Shown: positions 1 through 10,169, counted from the stretch's first letter. The stretch is DNA of 64,000 nucleotides from Helicobacter cetorum MIT 99-5656 (GCF_000259275.1 NC_017735.1:310001-374000), one strand, 5' to 3'. Translations and numbers: made by a program. The notes: generated by a model not told the origin, from the sequence alone.

Positions 1-735
1 GTCCATGCTTTTAAACGAAATAATAGGGGTAAGCAACTCTTTTTTAGCGCTATCTTTGACAAATTGTTTCAAGCCATCTTCGTAGAAATAAGTCTCTTGA
101 AGTTGGGTCTTTTCTTCTTTAAAAGAAATTTTTAGACCATCATTAAGATACGCCATTTCTTTAAAGCGTTTTTGTAAAATGCTCGCTTGAAATTCAATCA
201 CTTCCATAACACTTTCATCGGGGAAAAACTCAATGGTAGTGCCACTTTCTTTAGCACTTCTAGTCTTGCCAATGATTTCAAGCTCACTAATAGGGATTCC
301 CTTTTCAAACTCTTGGCGATAGATTTGACCCTCTTTTTTAATCGTCATTATTAAGCGTTTGCTTAGAGCATTTACGACAGAAACACCCACGCCATGCAAA
401 CCACCTGAGACTTTATAAGTATCATTATCAAATTTACCCCCAGCATGCAAAACCGTTAAAACCACGGTGCAAGCAGGGATTTTTTCAGTAGGGTGTATAT
501 CAACTGGGATTCCTCGCCCATTATCTTCTACAATGCATGAGCCTTCATCAGTCAAAGTAATATTGATAGTGTTACAAAAGCCCGCCATGCTTTCATCTAC
601 AGCGTTATCCACGACTTCATACACCATGTGGTGTAATCCGCCTACATTGGTATCACCAATATACATTCCAGGGCGTTTTCTAACCCCTTCTAAGCCTTTT
701 AAAACCTTAATACTATGGCTTTGGTAATCTTGCAT
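1..735 (-). CDS. gyrB: DNA gyrase subunit B, N-terminal part (runs off window)
   Basis: ATP-binding subunit of gyrase, the type II topoisomerase that adds negative supercoils. Translating the minus strand from the ATG at 735 gives 245 residues beginning MQDYQSHSIKVLKGLEGVR, without a stop before the window edge. The GHKL ATPase motifs are visible in order: YEVVDNAVDES, DNGRGIPVDIHP and GGLHGVGVSVVNAL, followed by GTTIEF. The C-terminal transducer and TOPRIM parts lie outside the window. dnaN lies 9 bp upstream on the same strand, so the two are probably co-transcribed. Confidence 0.96.
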   Translation of the reverse strand, partial: MQDYQSHSIKVLKGLEGVRKRPGMYIGDTNVGGLHHMVYEVVDNAVDESMAGFCNTINITLTDEGSCIVEDNGRGIPVDIHPTEKIPACTVVLTVLHAGGKFDNDTYKVSGGLHGVGVSVVNALSKRLIMTIKKEGQIYRQEFEKGIPISELEIIGKTRSAKESGTTIEFFPDESVMEVIEFQASILQKRFKEMAYLNDGLKISFKEEKTQLQETYFYEDGLKQFVKDSAKKELLTPIISFKSMD

Positions 736-744
736 TAAAAACCC

Positions 745-1869
745 TTAAAAAGTGATTGGCATCATTAAAGTAGAAATTTTAGCACTCAAATGATTTGATT
801 TTTCTTCCAAAGATTCTTGTAATAAAAACGGAGCTAAAGACTCATTGCATTGCAAACAAAATTGTGCTGTTCCTAGCGTATTTAACGCTTCAAGGAAGAA
901 TTTCGCATTCACGCCCAAGCTGAACGAATCCTGTAAATCTAGGTCTTTCTCAAGCTCAATAGAAGTCTTAGCTGTCTCACTATGCTCCGCATCAAGAGAT
1001 TCAAAGAGAACATTATTTTTTTCTAAAGTAAATTTGATATTCGTGCTTAAAGAACTTGATAATTTAATGCTCTCTTTAAACTCTTCCTTTTCTAAAGTGA
1101 AACAAGATGCATATTCTTTAGGCAAAATCTTTTGATAATCGGGGTAATTTCCATCAATAAGCTTAGTGAAAAAAGTGTGCGTTTCATTTTCAATGACAGC
1201 TAATATACCATCGCTTTTAAAAGTAAAATTTTCATAAAAGAGCTTAAGGCTTTCCAATAAGGCACGCTTAGGTAAAATGCAAGAAATAGTTTCTTCTGTT
1301 GAGTCTATAGAAATATTTTCTAATTGCGTATAAGATAAGCGTCTTGTATCCGTTCCAACTAAAGCAAGGGTTTGATGAGCCTTGTCAAACTGCATTAAAA
1401 TGCCCGTTAGCTCTCTTTTATGGCTATTTTGTTCAATAACAGGAGTAATCTTTTTAAAAGCATCCATTAAAAAAGGGGTGTTGATTTCCAAGCTGACTTT
1501 TGATTCTATAGTAGGAAACTCGGGAAACTCGTTTGCATCAAACATAGGGAGCTTAAAAGAACTTTTATTTTGCTTGATAATTAAAACATCTTCTTTGGTT
1601 TCTAAAATGAGACTCGCATCTTTTAGGCGTGAGATAATGTCTAAAAACTTTTTTCCATTGATGGTTCCTATACCTTCTTCTTCTGTAGACTGCGTGAGAA
1701 TATGGCTTTTTAACCCAATATCTGAATCGCTCGCTTTTAAAAAGAGTTTATCTCCTATGACTTCTAAATAGACATGTGAGGCAATGGAAGAGGCATCTTT
1801 TTTATCGCAAAAAGCTTGCAAATAGCGCAAAGCGTTTTCTAAATCATTTTTACTGACACTAATTTTCAT
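745..1869 (-). CDS. dnaN: DNA polymerase III beta sliding clamp
   Basis: Processivity clamp that tethers replicative polymerase to DNA as a ring-shaped dimer. The 374-residue length is normal for the family, which has three clamp folds. Recognisable stretches include the N-terminal MKISVSKNDLENALRYLQ, the TGTDTRRLSY segment in the middle domain and the C-terminal MMPITF, which matches the conserved MPM/MMP end that shapes the protein-binding pocket. It lies directly upstream of gyrB on the same strand. An extended -10 promoter lies about 30 bp upstream of the ATG. Confidence 0.96.
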   Translation of the reverse strand: MKISVSKNDLENALRYLQAFCDKKDASSIASHVYLEVIGDKLFLKASDSDIGLKSHILTQSTEEEGIGTINGKKFLDIISRLKDASLILETKEDVLIIKQNKSSFKLPMFDANEFPEFPTIESKVSLEINTPFLMDAFKKITPVIEQNSHKRELTGILMQFDKAHQTLALVGTDTRRLSYTQLENISIDSTEETISCILPKRALLESLKLFYENFTFKSDGILAVIENETHTFFTKLIDGNYPDYQKILPKEYASCFTLEKEEFKESIKLSSSLSTNIKFTLEKNNVLFESLDAEHSETAKTSIELEKDLDLQDSFSLGVNAKFFLEALNTLGTAQFCLQCNESLAPFLLQESLEEKSNHLSAKISTLMMPITF

Positions 1870-1900
1870 AATAAGCAGTTCCCTTGAGTTTTTGTGTTTT

Positions 1901-1906
1901 ATTATA
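1901..1906 (-). promoter_or_regulatory. Predicted -10 box for dnaN-gyrB
   Basis: Read on the minus strand the sequence is TGCTATAAT, a perfect TATAAT with the extended TGn motif typical of Helicobacter housekeeping promoters. It ends 32 bp before the dnaN ATG. No convincing -35 is seen, as is usual in this group. Confidence 0.6.
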
Positions 1907-1922
1907 GCATAAAAGGATTTCT

Positions 1923-2987
1923 TTAGGGGTTTAAGCGGATACCTACGCCTATACGATTAGAAAAAACATTGTATTCATATAAGCCATCGCCATAGCCATT
2001 AAACCATTGCATATAAATCCCCACAAAAGGATTAACACGATAGGTGTAACCCAAACGAATCGCTCCATTCCATCGCTTGAAACGCCAATAAGGTGTAAAA
2101 ATATCATAGAGTTGTAATTCAAAATGATGACGCCCCCTTCTATAATCTATCTTGGCATTACCATAGCCCATATAATCAACTAACTTAGGGTTAGATTGGT
2201 CGTATGGAACATAAGGCCAATACGCAACCATGACTTTCAAGCCCCATTTTTGCCACACCAAGCGAAATACCGGGCGTTGCCCAGCACTCACAGAGCGGCA
2301 TCCTCCCCAACGCACATTTCTTTGCCCATTATAATTTTTTACCACTACAGGCTGGCTGGGAAATTGATTTTCTGGGTTTCCCTGTTTGTTGAAAGGTTGG
2401 TAACATTCTGCACCCCCCACTCCATTAGAAATATGTTGCCAACCTATCCAAACTTCAGAAAAATTTCCTATCTTACCCCCAAAGGGTTCAAAATTGATAG
2501 GATAAACATAAATGAGTTCTGGCATATAATTGACCATACGCATGGGTGCAGATTGGGGGTTATTATAAATTTGAAACCAATTTGTCTGAGTATAGGCAAG
2601 ATAGAGCGTGCCTTTAGTCCAGAGAAAGTGGCTAAAAACAGGCATTTTAAAACTAATTTGGAATTTAAATTCATTGCGTTGGTATTCATTCAAGTTAGGG
2701 TAATACCATTCATAAATGGGAGTAAAACTATGATAAAAAGGTAAGAAATAAGTGCCTTGATAATCAACAATATCTAAATATTTTTTTGCAAATTTTGCCC
2801 AAGAATGCTCTTTGGGAGCTTTTTTAGGGGCGATGTGCCAAGCGTTGGATAAATTGTTTTGGGTTTGAACGACATGCAAATCTTGCTTACGCAAATAATA
2901 ATTATAATTTAGACTTTTATCTTGTGGGGAGTTTTTGCTTTCTAACTGACAAGCTACAAGAATGAAAGACAAGAACTTGCTACGCAT
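1923..2987 (-). CDS. pldA: Outer membrane phospholipase A
   Basis: Outer membrane beta-barrel enzyme that hydrolyses acyl chains of phospholipids; in H. pylori it is linked to acid survival and lysophospholipid formation. The product is 354 residues from the ATG at 2987, almost the same length as H. pylori PldA. The catalytic motif of the family appears as GWQHISNGVGG (His and Ser as in the HxSNG motif of OMPLA). The short hydrophobic start MRSKFLSFILVACQ looks like a signal peptide. The C-terminal half alternates aromatic and polar residues like barrel strands and ends RIGVGIRLNP. It starts 7 bp after the stop of the upstream transporter gene, so it is probably in an operon with it. H. pylori pldA can be phase variable, but this copy is intact and I see no long homopolymer in it. 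Confidence 0.93.
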   Translation of the reverse strand: MRSKFLSFILVACQLESKNSPQDKSLNYNYYLRKQDLHVVQTQNNLSNAWHIAPKKAPKEHSWAKFAKKYLDIVDYQGTYFLPFYHSFTPIYEWYYPNLNEYQRNEFKFQISFKMPVFSHFLWTKGTLYLAYTQTNWFQIYNNPQSAPMRMVNYMPELIYVYPINFEPFGGKIGNFSEVWIGWQHISNGVGGAECYQPFNKQGNPENQFPSQPVVVKNYNGQRNVRWGGCRSVSAGQRPVFRLVWQKWGLKVMVAYWPYVPYDQSNPKLVDYMGYGNAKIDYRRGRHHFELQLYDIFTPYWRFKRWNGAIRLGYTYRVNPFVGIYMQWFNGYGDGLYEYNVFSNRIGVGIRLNP

Positions 2988-2994
2988 CACATTC

Positions 2995-4335
2995 TCACTT
3001 AAATTGTAAAATAAAGATAGCTAGAATCACTACAGGTGCAATAAAGCGAACGCTAAAGTGCCACATTTTAAAAGTATTTTCATTAAAGAAATGTTTAGTG
3101 GCTAGAAAAATACGCTGTTTGGATAAAACCCACCCAAAAAACAATACTGAAAATAAACCCCCTAAGGGCATTAATAATGAAGAAGTGATAAAGTCTATCC
3201 ATGCAAAAAAATTCTTATTAGCCAATGAAAGAATCTGAGTGTAGCGTTCATCTATAGATAGAATAACCAAAATCCCTAAGATATACACGATTATTCCTAT
3301 CAATAGCGATGCTTTAATGCGCGAAAAACCAAAGCGATTGATTAGATAAAGCACCAAAGGCTCTAGAAGAGAAACCGTAGAGGTAATCCCAGCAAAAGCG
3401 AGAGCTAGAAAGAAAAAGAGCGAAATAATCTGTCCGCTCATTCCCATTTCAGCAAAAATCAAAGGTAAGGATACAAAAACTAGCCCAGGTCCTTGAGCCA
3501 CATCTACATGGTATTCAAACACAAAGGTAAAAATCATCACCCCAGCAATGAGCGAGATTAAAATACCGGGTAAGACAATATACAAAGAGCTTTTAAGTAA
3601 ATTTTCTTTTTCAGGCGTGAAAGCTGAATAAGTAATAATAGTGCCAACGCCCAAGCTCAAAGAAAAGAACATCTGCCCTAAAGCGTCCATAAAAACCTTA
3701 AAATCAATTTTTTGAATTTCAAAACTAAATAAATAGCGTAGGGCTTTAGGCAGACTCTCTAAAGTCATAGCATAGATTAAAAGTCCTATAAAAATAACAA
3801 ATAATAAAGGCATAAGCACTACGCTTAATTTTTCAATCCCTTCTTTAATGCCCTTAGAAACAAACCATATTGTAGGAAACAAGCATGCACTAAAGCCCAC
3901 AACTTGCCAAGTTAAACTACCATTTTGAAGCAAGCTAAATTGCATTTTAGCTTGCTCTAAGTCCTTAGGCAAATCAAAGGTGATGACAAAAAGATAGTAA
4001 AGCACCCAGCCTAAAACCACTGCATAAAAAGACAAAATAAGCGGACCACCTAAGAGAAAGATAGAAGTGAATTTATAATACTTTTTATGCTTTAAATCTA
4101 AATTTTCATAATTAGAAACCACATCTTTTTTACCCAAACTTCCAATAACCATATCTACTAAAAGCATAGCGATACCTAAGGTTAGAGTTAAAGCTAAGTA
4201 TAAAAGCACGAACGCACTCCCCCCATTAGTGCCTACCATGTAAGGAAAACGCCAAATATGTCCCAAACCTATGGAGCTACCCAAAGTGGCTAAAATAAAA
4301 CCTAATTTAGAAAACTTTCCCATACTATTTTTCAT
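2995..4335 (-). CDS. Sodium-dependent NSS-family transporter
   Basis: Inner membrane symporter of the neurotransmitter:sodium symporter (SLC6/LeuT) family, expected to import an amino acid or similar solute with Na+. The 446-residue product opens with the family signature LATLGSSIGLGHIWRFPYM, where TM1 carries the unwound substrate and Na+ site. About 11-12 hydrophobic segments follow, and TM6 shows LGQMFFSLSLGVGTIITY. Length is normal. A second homologue lies immediately upstream on the same strand with a 4-bp gap, so the pair is a tandem duplication, as in H. pylori. The substrate cannot be read from the sequence. Confidence 0.92.
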   Translation of the reverse strand: MKNSMGKFSKLGFILATLGSSIGLGHIWRFPYMVGTNGGSAFVLLYLALTLTLGIAMLLVDMVIGSLGKKDVVSNYENLDLKHKKYYKFTSIFLLGGPLILSFYAVVLGWVLYYLFVITFDLPKDLEQAKMQFSLLQNGSLTWQVVGFSACLFPTIWFVSKGIKEGIEKLSVVLMPLLFVIFIGLLIYAMTLESLPKALRYLFSFEIQKIDFKVFMDALGQMFFSLSLGVGTIITYSAFTPEKENLLKSSLYIVLPGILISLIAGVMIFTFVFEYHVDVAQGPGLVFVSLPLIFAEMGMSGQIISLFFFLALAFAGITSTVSLLEPLVLYLINRFGFSRIKASLLIGIIVYILGILVILSIDERYTQILSLANKNFFAWIDFITSSLLMPLGGLFSVLFFGWVLSKQRIFLATKHFFNENTFKMWHFSVRFIAPVVILAIFILQFK

Positions 4336-4339
4336 ATTT

Positions 4340-5670
4340 TTAAGAAATTTTGCTAACCCAAATAGAAAACACGATTAAGGGCGTAACATATTTGAGTAAA
4401 AAATACCATACCCTAAAGAGACTAGGGCTTAGAAAATGTGAGCTAGAGAGACGCACCTTTTCTTTATCTAAAACCCATCCCATAAAAATAAAGGTTGCCA
4501 TGCCCCCTAAAGGCATGATAATAGTGCTTGATGCAAAATCTAACCAATCAAAAAGACTCTTTCCAAAAAAACTGAGCGTGTCTTTATAATCATTATGAAG
4601 TGAAAAAATAAGCACCACACCCACGATAAAAATCAATGCCACAAGACCCCAAGTAACCTTAAAGCGAGAGTATTGATACTTTTCCGTAAAATACATCACG
4701 CTGGGTTCTAATAAAGCCACCGTAGAAGTAATCCCAGCAAAAGCGAGTGCGAGCAAGAAAAGCACTGAGATAACCATGCCTATAGTTCCCATGTTAGAAA
4801 AAACAACCGGTAAAGAAGTAAAGATTAAACCTGTGCCTTGTGAGACATTAGCCCCATGCTCAAACACAAAGGTAAAAATCATAAGTCCTGCCACAAGAGA
4901 AATCAAAATTCCTGATAAAACCACCCAAAGAGTGCTTTTTAATAAATTTTGAGTTTTATCTGTAGCGCGGCTGCATAGGTAATATTTATCCCTAATCCTA
5001 TGCTTAAAGAAAAGAAAACCTGCCCCAAAGAAGAAGTGAATACCTGAGAAGTCAAATCTTGTGGCTTAAAATCAAACATAAAATGAAAAGCCTTAGAAAA
5101 AGAATCTAAAGTCATCGCATAAAAGAGCAGACCAAAAAAAGTGGCAAAGAGTAAGGGCATTAAAAATAAATTAAGTTTTTCAATGCCTTCTTTAATCCCC
5201 CTAGAAACAATGAATCCGGTTAAAAACAAAACGCTAAAAAGCCCTATAGTTTGTAACCCTATGGATTGTAAGGTATGGCTAAAAATCTGTTCAGATTCTT
5301 GAACGCTAGTGGGTAAATTGAAGCTAATATCTACTAGGTAATAAAAAACCCATCCCAAAATCGTGCTGTAAAAGGTTAAAATTAAAGGTCCAGAGATGAG
5401 CATAAAGCCTGCATATCTCCAGCGTTTTTTAGAACTAATATCAAGCTCGTTAAAAGCCTGTGCAACATTTTTTTGAGTGCTTTGCCCTAACAACATTTCG
5501 GCAATAAACATGACCGCACCGATACTTAAAGACAAGAATAAAAACAATAATACAAAAGCACCCCCACCACTCACACCTGTCATATAAGGAAAACGCCAAA
5601 TGTGTCCCAAACCTATCGCACTCCCTAAAGCTGCTAAAACAAACCCTATTTTTGAAAAATGATTATGCAT
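4340..5670 (-). pseudogene. NSS-family transporter, frameshifted into two frames
   Basis: Paralogue of the adjacent transporter. The 5' part (5670 to 4939) encodes MHNHFSKIGFVLAALGSAIG through TYAAALQIKLKIY and then stops. The 3' part (to 4340) continues the family sequence in another frame: TDKTQNLLKSTLWVVLSGIL. The shift lies near 4955-4962, where GCG CT ACA GAT should read as in-frame codons, so one base is missing (or two are extra). Both halves are otherwise well conserved, with no other lesion, so the defect is recent or a sequencing error. The site is not a long homopolymer, so classical phase variation is unlikely. If real, only the first five or six membrane segments would be made. 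Confidence 0.85.
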
Positions 5671-5865
5671 ATTCTTAAGTAGCTAACTCCCTAAATCAAA
5701 TATACTTTTATTTTAAGTTTAAAAACAAGAATTGTATTTATTTTAGTTTATGATTTAGCCTTTAAAATCTTGCAACGATTAAAAATCCATATGACATCAA
5801 CTAAAGCATAAACAAAAATTTTAATAAAGACAGCTCATATTATACTATGTTAAGGTGTTATGTTG

Positions 5866-5871
5866 TATAAT
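5866..5871 (+). promoter_or_regulatory. Predicted -10 box for ybgC
   Basis: TATAAT preceded by TTG, 34 bp before the ybgC ATG and at a plausible distance for a short leader. It lies in the 235-bp divergent gap between the transporter genes and ybgC. Confidence 0.55.
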
Positions 5872-5905
5872 TTCAGCTTAAAATTTGACTATCTTAAGAG
5901 GATTT

Positions 5906-6307
5906 ATGCGTTTTAGAGTGTATTATGAGGACACTGATGCTGAGGGCGTGGTATATCATGCAAATTATTTGAAGTATTGTGAACGGGCAAGAAGCGAGAT
6001 TTTTTTTAAAGAAACGATGTTGCCAGAGAACCAAGATGGGGTCTTTATCATTCGTTCTTTGAAAGCAGATTTCTTTACCCCAGCCAGTTTGGGACAAGTT
6101 TTAGAGGTAAAAACTCAAATCAGAGAGCTTAAAAAAGTCTCTTTGGTGGCATTTCAAGAGATTTATTGCGTTCAAAACACTTCTTTAGAGCCTATAGAAC
6201 CTTGTAAAATCTTTACCTTAGAGATTAAATTTGGCTTTGTGCATCGTATTAAACATAGTCCTATCGCTATTCCTGTAGTGTTTAAAGAGTTATTAGGTGC
6301 TATCTAA
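5906..6307 (+). CDS. ybgC: YbgC-family acyl-CoA thioesterase
   Basis: Small hotdog-fold thioesterase that hydrolyses acyl-CoA or acyl-ACP; in many bacteria ybgC sits with the Tol-Pal envelope genes, but not here. I take the ATG at 5906 (133 residues, MRFRVYYEDTDAEGVVYHANY) rather than the in-frame TTG at 5885, because AGAGGA lies just upstream of the ATG and the family begins here. The catalytic signature YYEDTDAEGVVYHANYLKY with the conserved Asp and His is visible near residues 7-22. The stop overlaps the GTG start of the next gene by 11 bp, suggesting translational coupling. Confidence 0.92.
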   Translation: MRFRVYYEDTDAEGVVYHANYLKYCERARSEIFFKETMLPENQDGVFIIRSLKADFFTPASLGQVLEVKTQIRELKKVSLVAFQEIYCVQNTSLEPIEPCKIFTLEIKFGFVHRIKHSPIAIPVVFKELLGAI

Positions 6308-6551
6308 AAAACCCACTATTATCTATCCATGCACATGGGATTATAGAGTGATTGCAACCACTAATGATGAGAGCTTGTTAAGAAAGCTTATAGAAACTTA
6401 TAAACGCCCTTTCAAATTAGAGCTAAAAAACACTTCTAAAACAGGTAAATTCTATAGCTTTAATGTGTCTATTGAAGTTTCAAGCGAACTAGAGCGTAAC
6501 GAAATTTTTCAAAAAATTTCTCATGAAAGGTATGTTATTCAAGTGCTTTAG
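6297..6551 (+). CDS. DUF493/YbeD-like small protein
   Basis: An 84-residue protein starting at a GTG inside the end of ybg[21 protein letters not shown]. It resembles the H. pylori protein at the same position, a compact alpha/beta fold assigned to the DUF493 (YbeD-like) group. In Enterobacteria that family is proposed to be regulatory, with no firm biochemical role. No membrane segment or signal is seen. Convergent with murD, whose stop overlaps its own by 4 bp. Confidence 0.8.
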   Translation: MLSKKPTIIYPCTWDYRVIATTNDESLLRKLIETYKRPFKLELKNTSKTGKFYSFNVSIEVSSELERNEIFQKISHERYVIQVL

Positions 6552-7816
6552 TCTTCTAAGACATACTTTTTAAATTTTTCGCCCCTTTCTTTATAGGATG
6601 AAAACTGGTCTAAGCTTGCACTACTAGGTGAGAGCAAGCCAACTTCGCCCATTTTTAAAACGCTTTTAATCTCTTCTACTGCTTTTTCTAGCTCAAAACA
6701 AGTTTTGCAAATAATATTAAAATCTAAGGCTAAGGATTGCATGTTGATTGTGCTTGAGCCTATGGCATAAAGGCTTACTTCATAATTTTGAAGTTCTTTA
6801 AAAAGGGGTATTAAATCAACGCCTTTAGTATCGCCTCCTACAATCAAATGAATTTTTTGGTTTTTAAAAGTTTTTAGAGCTTGCAAAGTTGCATCAATAT
6901 TAGTAGCCTTGCTATCATCTACCCACAAACGCCCTTCTTTATCTCTAAATTCTTCCATTTTATGCAAGCCGATTTTAAAAGTGCTTAATCTTTTAAGGGC
7001 GTTGTCTTTATAATCTTGCCATTTTAGATTTTTCATTTTTAAAAATTGCTCATAGGCTAAAAGGGCTAAAGAAGCGTCTAATAAAAATGCCCCCTTAAAA
7101 GGCAAAGCATTAAAAGGAATTTCTAAATTTTCTAAAATATCTTTGCTCGTATTAAAAAAGATTTTTTGAACTTGGGATTTTTGAACGATTGTTTGCTCTT
7201 TAAATTTTGAAGGCAGTATGGCGAGTGAAGTTTTAGGCATAAAAGTTAGAGGCTTGAGTTTAGCGTTCAAGTAATTTTCAAAATTTTGATGCCAAGTTAA
7301 ATGGTCTGATTCTACATTGATAAGCAAATAAATTAAGGGGTAAGCCTTGTTAGTGTAGTGCAAAGAAAAAGAGCTTGTTTCTAAAACCCATAAAGGCACT
7401 TGTTGTTTAAAAAGCTCCATTAAAGGCACTCCGATATTTCCCCCACTCATTGCCTTAAAATCTTCTAAAAGCATGGTAAGCATTTCAGTGGTGGTGGTCT
7501 TACCATTCGTGCCACTGATACTTATAGTAGTAGGGGTGAAATGATGATTAAATAAGCTATAGACAAAATCATATTCACTCACTAAATGCTTAGCTTTTTT
7601 AACTAAAGCATGCATAAAGCTAATTCCCGGGCTTACTATTTCTAGCTCTGAAGCATTAGGATTAAATTCACTGCTAGGATAACAAAGAAAATTTTCATTA
7701 TCCTTGCAAGATGCAGTGAATTTGTCATCAAAAAATTGCACTTCATGATGTTGTTCTTTAAAAAATCTTGCCAAGGCTAAAGTGGTTTTTGCATGCCCAA
7801 AAAGTGAAATTTTCAT
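6548..7816 (-). CDS. murD: UDP-N-acetylmuramoyl-L-alanine:D-glutamate ligase
   Basis: Cytoplasmic Mur ligase that adds D-glutamate to UDP-MurNAc-L-Ala with ATP. The ATG at 7816 gives 422 residues, the H. pylori length, and overlaps the mraY stop (TGAAAATG arrangement). The ATP-binding loop [14 protein letters not shown] lies at residues 100-113. GGDTKGVDL and the DSKATN segment typical of MurD follow, with the C-terminal [17 protein letters not shown] motif. Operon with mraY, the same pairing as in H. pylori. Confidence 0.95.
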   Translation of the reverse strand: MKISLFGHAKTTLALARFFKEQHHEVQFFDDKFTASCKDNENFLCYPSSEFNPNASELEIVSPGISFMHALVKKAKHLVSEYDFVYSLFNHHFTPTTISISGTNGKTTTTEMLTMLLEDFKAMSGGNIGVPLMELFKQQVPLWVLETSSFSLHYTNKAYPLIYLLINVESDHLTWHQNFENYLNAKLKPLTFMPKTSLAILPSKFKEQTIVQKSQVQKIFFNTSKDILENLEIPFNALPFKGAFLLDASLALLAYEQFLKMKNLKWQDYKDNALKRLSTFKIGLHKMEEFRDKEGRLWVDDSKATNIDATLQALKTFKNQKIHLIVGGDTKGVDLIPLFKELQNYEVSLYAIGSSTINMQSLALDFNIICKTCFELEKAVEEIKSVLKMGEVGLLSPSSASLDQFSSYKERGEKFKKYVLED

Positions 7817-7818
7817 TT

Positions 7819-8877
7819 TCAACGCACCTTCAAGCTTAAAAGAGCGATTAAATTACTTAACATAGAAATTATCCAAAAACGCACAATCACTTTATTTTCT
7901 GCCCAACCCTTTTGCTCAAAATGATGATGAATGGGTGCCATTAAAAAAAGGCGTTTTTTACGGGTTTTATAACTTCCTACTTGTAAAATCACTGACAAAG
8001 TTTCTACAACAAAAATAGACCCCATTAAAACAAGCAAGATTTCATTATGCGAAACAATGGCATTATAAGCGATAAACCCCCCTAAGGCTAAGCTCCCACT
8101 ATCTCCCATAAACACGCTTGCAGGATTGCAGTTATACCATAAAAAGCCAAAGAGTGAGCCTATGAGAGCCAAAGAGACCACAAACAATTCCCCTGCATCA
8201 ACCACTTTTGGATAAAGCAAGTATTTGGAAAATTCCGCATTTCCAGCCACATACACAAAGACTGAAAGACTGAGTAAGGTAAAAATGCTAGGCACAGTGG
8301 CTAGACCATCTAATCCATCGGTTAAATTCACGGCATTACTTGTGGATAAAAAGATTAATACCCAAAAGCTAATCGCTAAGATTATAGGCATTTCAAACAA
8401 AGGGTTTTTCAAAAAAGGCAAATACAAGAAAGTATCTAGTCCCTTAAAACTCAATAGGATAGATACAATAACCGAAATCACAAAAAGCATGCCAAATTTT
8501 GTTTTCGCACTTATTCCGGCATTACTTTTTTGACTAATTTTGGTGTAGTCATCTCTAAAACCTACAAAACTAAAGCCCACTAACACAATGATTCCTAGCA
8601 ACACATAAAGATTACCTAAAGACGCACACAATAAACTTGCAATAATAGTGGAAAAGACAAAAACAATGCCCCCCATAGTAGGGGTGTCCTTTTTATTCTT
8701 ATGGTTTAAAATATAGCTAGAAATAGGCTGATTAGCCTTTTTCTTTTTTGCCCATAAAATGAATTTGGGCATTAAAAAAAGTGTTAAAAAAAATCCGATA
8801 AAAAACCCTAGCCCCGCTCTAAAGGTTAGGTATTGAAAAAGATTAATATTAAAATAGCTATATAAATAATAGAGCAT
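7819..8877 (-). CDS. mraY: Phospho-N-acetylmuramoyl-pentapeptide transferase
   Basis: Polytopic inner membrane enzyme that moves phospho-MurNAc-pentapeptide onto undecaprenyl phosphate to form lipid I. From the ATG at 8877 (preceded by AAGGGG) the product is 352 residues; a longer in-frame start at 8925 lacks such a site. Visible signatures are [27 protein letters not shown] with the catalytic aspartates, [12 protein letters not shown] and [12 protein letters not shown]. About ten membrane segments. Followed without a gap by murD. Confidence 0.95.
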   Translation of the reverse strand: MLYYLYSYFNINLFQYLTFRAGLGFFIGFFLTLFLMPKFILWAKKKKANQPISSYILNHKNKKDTPTMGGIVFVFSTIIASLLCASLGNLYVLLGIIVLVGFSFVGFRDDYTKISQKSNAGISAKTKFGMLFVISVIVSILLSFKGLDTFLYLPFLKNPLFEMPIILAISFWVLIFLSTSNAVNLTDGLDGLATVPSIFTLLSLSVFVYVAGNAEFSKYLLYPKVVDAGELFVVSLALIGSLFGFLWYNCNPASVFMGDSGSLALGGFIAYNAIVSHNEILLVLMGSIFVVETLSVILQVGSYKTRKKRLFLMAPIHHHFEQKGWAENKVIVRFWIISMLSNLIALLSLKVR

Positions 8878-8996
8878 AAAACCCCTTGTAATGAAATGGT
8901 TAATGGCTATAAGGCATGCAAACAAACTATAGACTATGGCATTTGAAACTCCTATTGTAACACAAATTAATTTACTTAAAAATTGCGCAAGTGGAG

Positions 8997-9002
8997 TATA
9001 AT
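8997..9002 (+). promoter_or_regulatory. Predicted -10 box for the HpaA-like lipoprotein gene
   Basis: TATAAT within GGAGTATAATC, 38 bp before the chosen ATG at 9041 and in the divergent gap with mraY. Confidence 0.5.
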
Positions 9003-9040
9003 CAAAATCGTATTTATCTTATCCTTTGGAGTATCTGTTT

Positions 9041-9886
9041 ATGAAAAATTCGTTTCTTTCTAAAAATATTAAGGTTTGTTTTAAGGCATTAGTCGCCTTG
9101 GGGCTTTCAAGCGTGCTATTTGGGTGTGCAATGAAATCAGTTAGCAACACCCAAACACCATTATCTCAAGAGAGCCACAAGCAGGTTCAAACCCATGAAC
9201 AATTACAAACAAGTTCAGAGCATGTTACACCACTCAACTTTAATTATCCAGTGCATATCGCCCAAGCTCCATCAAACAACCACTTTGTAGGCATTTTAGT
9301 GCCACACATTCAAGTGAGTGATAATTTAAAACCCTATATCAATCAATTTCAAGACGCTTTAGTGAATCAAATTCAGAGTATTTTTGAAAAAAGGGGTTAT
9401 CAAGTGTTGCGTTTTCAAGATAAAAACGCCTTAAGTTTGCAAGATAAAAAGAAGATTTTTTCCGTTTTGGATTTGAAAGGGTGGGTCGGAATTTTAGAAG
9501 ATTTAAAAATGAATTTAAAAGACCCTAATAAGCCTAATTTAGACACACTAGTAGACCAAAGCTCAGGCTCTGTGTGGTTTAACTTTTATGAGCCAGAAAG
9601 CAACCGAGTCATCCATGATTTTGGAGTAGAAGTAGGGACTTTTCAGGCAATTACACACACCATTACCTATAAGGATAATAACTCAGGCGGTTTCAATTCG
9701 GTAGATAGTGTGGAGCAAACAAGCTTAGAGAAAAATAAAAAAGACGCTATCCATAAAATCCTAAATAGAATGTATGCTGTGGTTATGAAGCGAGTGATTG
9801 CAGAACTTACAGAAGACAATATTTCTAAATACAGAAACGCTATTGACAAAATGAAAGGCTTTAAAAAACCTATACCAAAGAGATAG
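9041..9886 (+). CDS. HpaA-family outer membrane lipoprotein paralogue
   Basis: A 281-residue lipoprotein related to H. pylori HpaA (neuraminyllactose-binding hemagglutinin family), at the position of a known HpaA paralogue. The ATG at 9041 follows GGAG by 8 bp. The N-terminus MKNSFLSKNIKVCFKALVAL then LSSVLFGCAMK is a lipoprotein signal with the modified Cys near residue 30. A low-complexity Ser/Thr/Gln linker follows, then a globular part with PHIQVSDNLKPYINQFQDAL. HpaA proteins are surface or flagellar sheath lipoproteins; the ligand of this paralogue is not known to me. Confidence 0.85.
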   Translation: MKNSFLSKNIKVCFKALVALGLSSVLFGCAMKSVSNTQTPLSQESHKQVQTHEQLQTSSEHVTPLNFNYPVHIAQAPSNNHFVGILVPHIQVSDNLKPYINQFQDALVNQIQSIFEKRGYQVLRFQDKNALSLQDKKKIFSVLDLKGWVGILEDLKMNLKDPNKPNLDTLVDQSSGSVWFNFYEPESNRVIHDFGVEVGTFQAITHTITYKDNNSGGFNSVDSVEQTSLEKNKKDAIHKILNRMYAVVMKRVIAELTEDNISKYRNAIDKMKGFKKPIPKR

Positions 9887-9942
9887 CCCTTAATTAAAGG
9901 GGTGCGAAATGCGTTTTAAAATCTTTTTAAGGCTGATTTAAG

Positions 9943-9948
9943 TATAAT
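9943..9948 (+). promoter_or_regulatory. Predicted -10 box for rpmB
   Basis: TATAAT in AAGTATAATATC, 32 bp before the rpmB ATG. An A/G-rich ribosome binding site (AAAGGA) lies between them. Confidence 0.55.
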
Positions 9949-9980
9949 ATCAAATTCATTTCAAAGATAAAGGATATACA

Positions 9981-10169
9981 ATGGCAAGAAGATGTGCTTT
10001 AACCTTTAAAGGACCCATGGTAGGCAATCATGTAAGTCATGCAAATAATAAAAATAAGCGTCGTTTACTCCCTAACTTGCGTTCTATTAAAATTCAATTA
10101 GATGATGGCACCACCAGACGCATTAAAGTAGCGGCTTCCACTTTAAGAACCATGCGTAAAGGGGCTTAG
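9981..10169 (+). CDS. rpmB: 50S ribosomal protein L28
   Basis: A 62-residue basic ribosomal protein starting [23 protein letters not shown], the typical L28 N-terminus, with [11 protein letters not shown] and [10 protein letters not shown] at the C-terminus. Monocistronic here: its own promoter upstream and a strong intrinsic terminator 34 bp downstream. Same neighbours as in H. pylori (lipoprotein, L28, K+ channel). Confidence 0.97.
   Translation: MARRCALTFKGPMVGNHVSHANNKNKRRLLPNLRSIKIQLDDGTTRRIKVAASTLRTMRKGA

Noticed and set aside
2196..2744. 182-codon plus-strand frame across pldA
   Set aside because: Antisense to a well-conserved gene, no family similarity, no ribosome binding site. A shadow frame.
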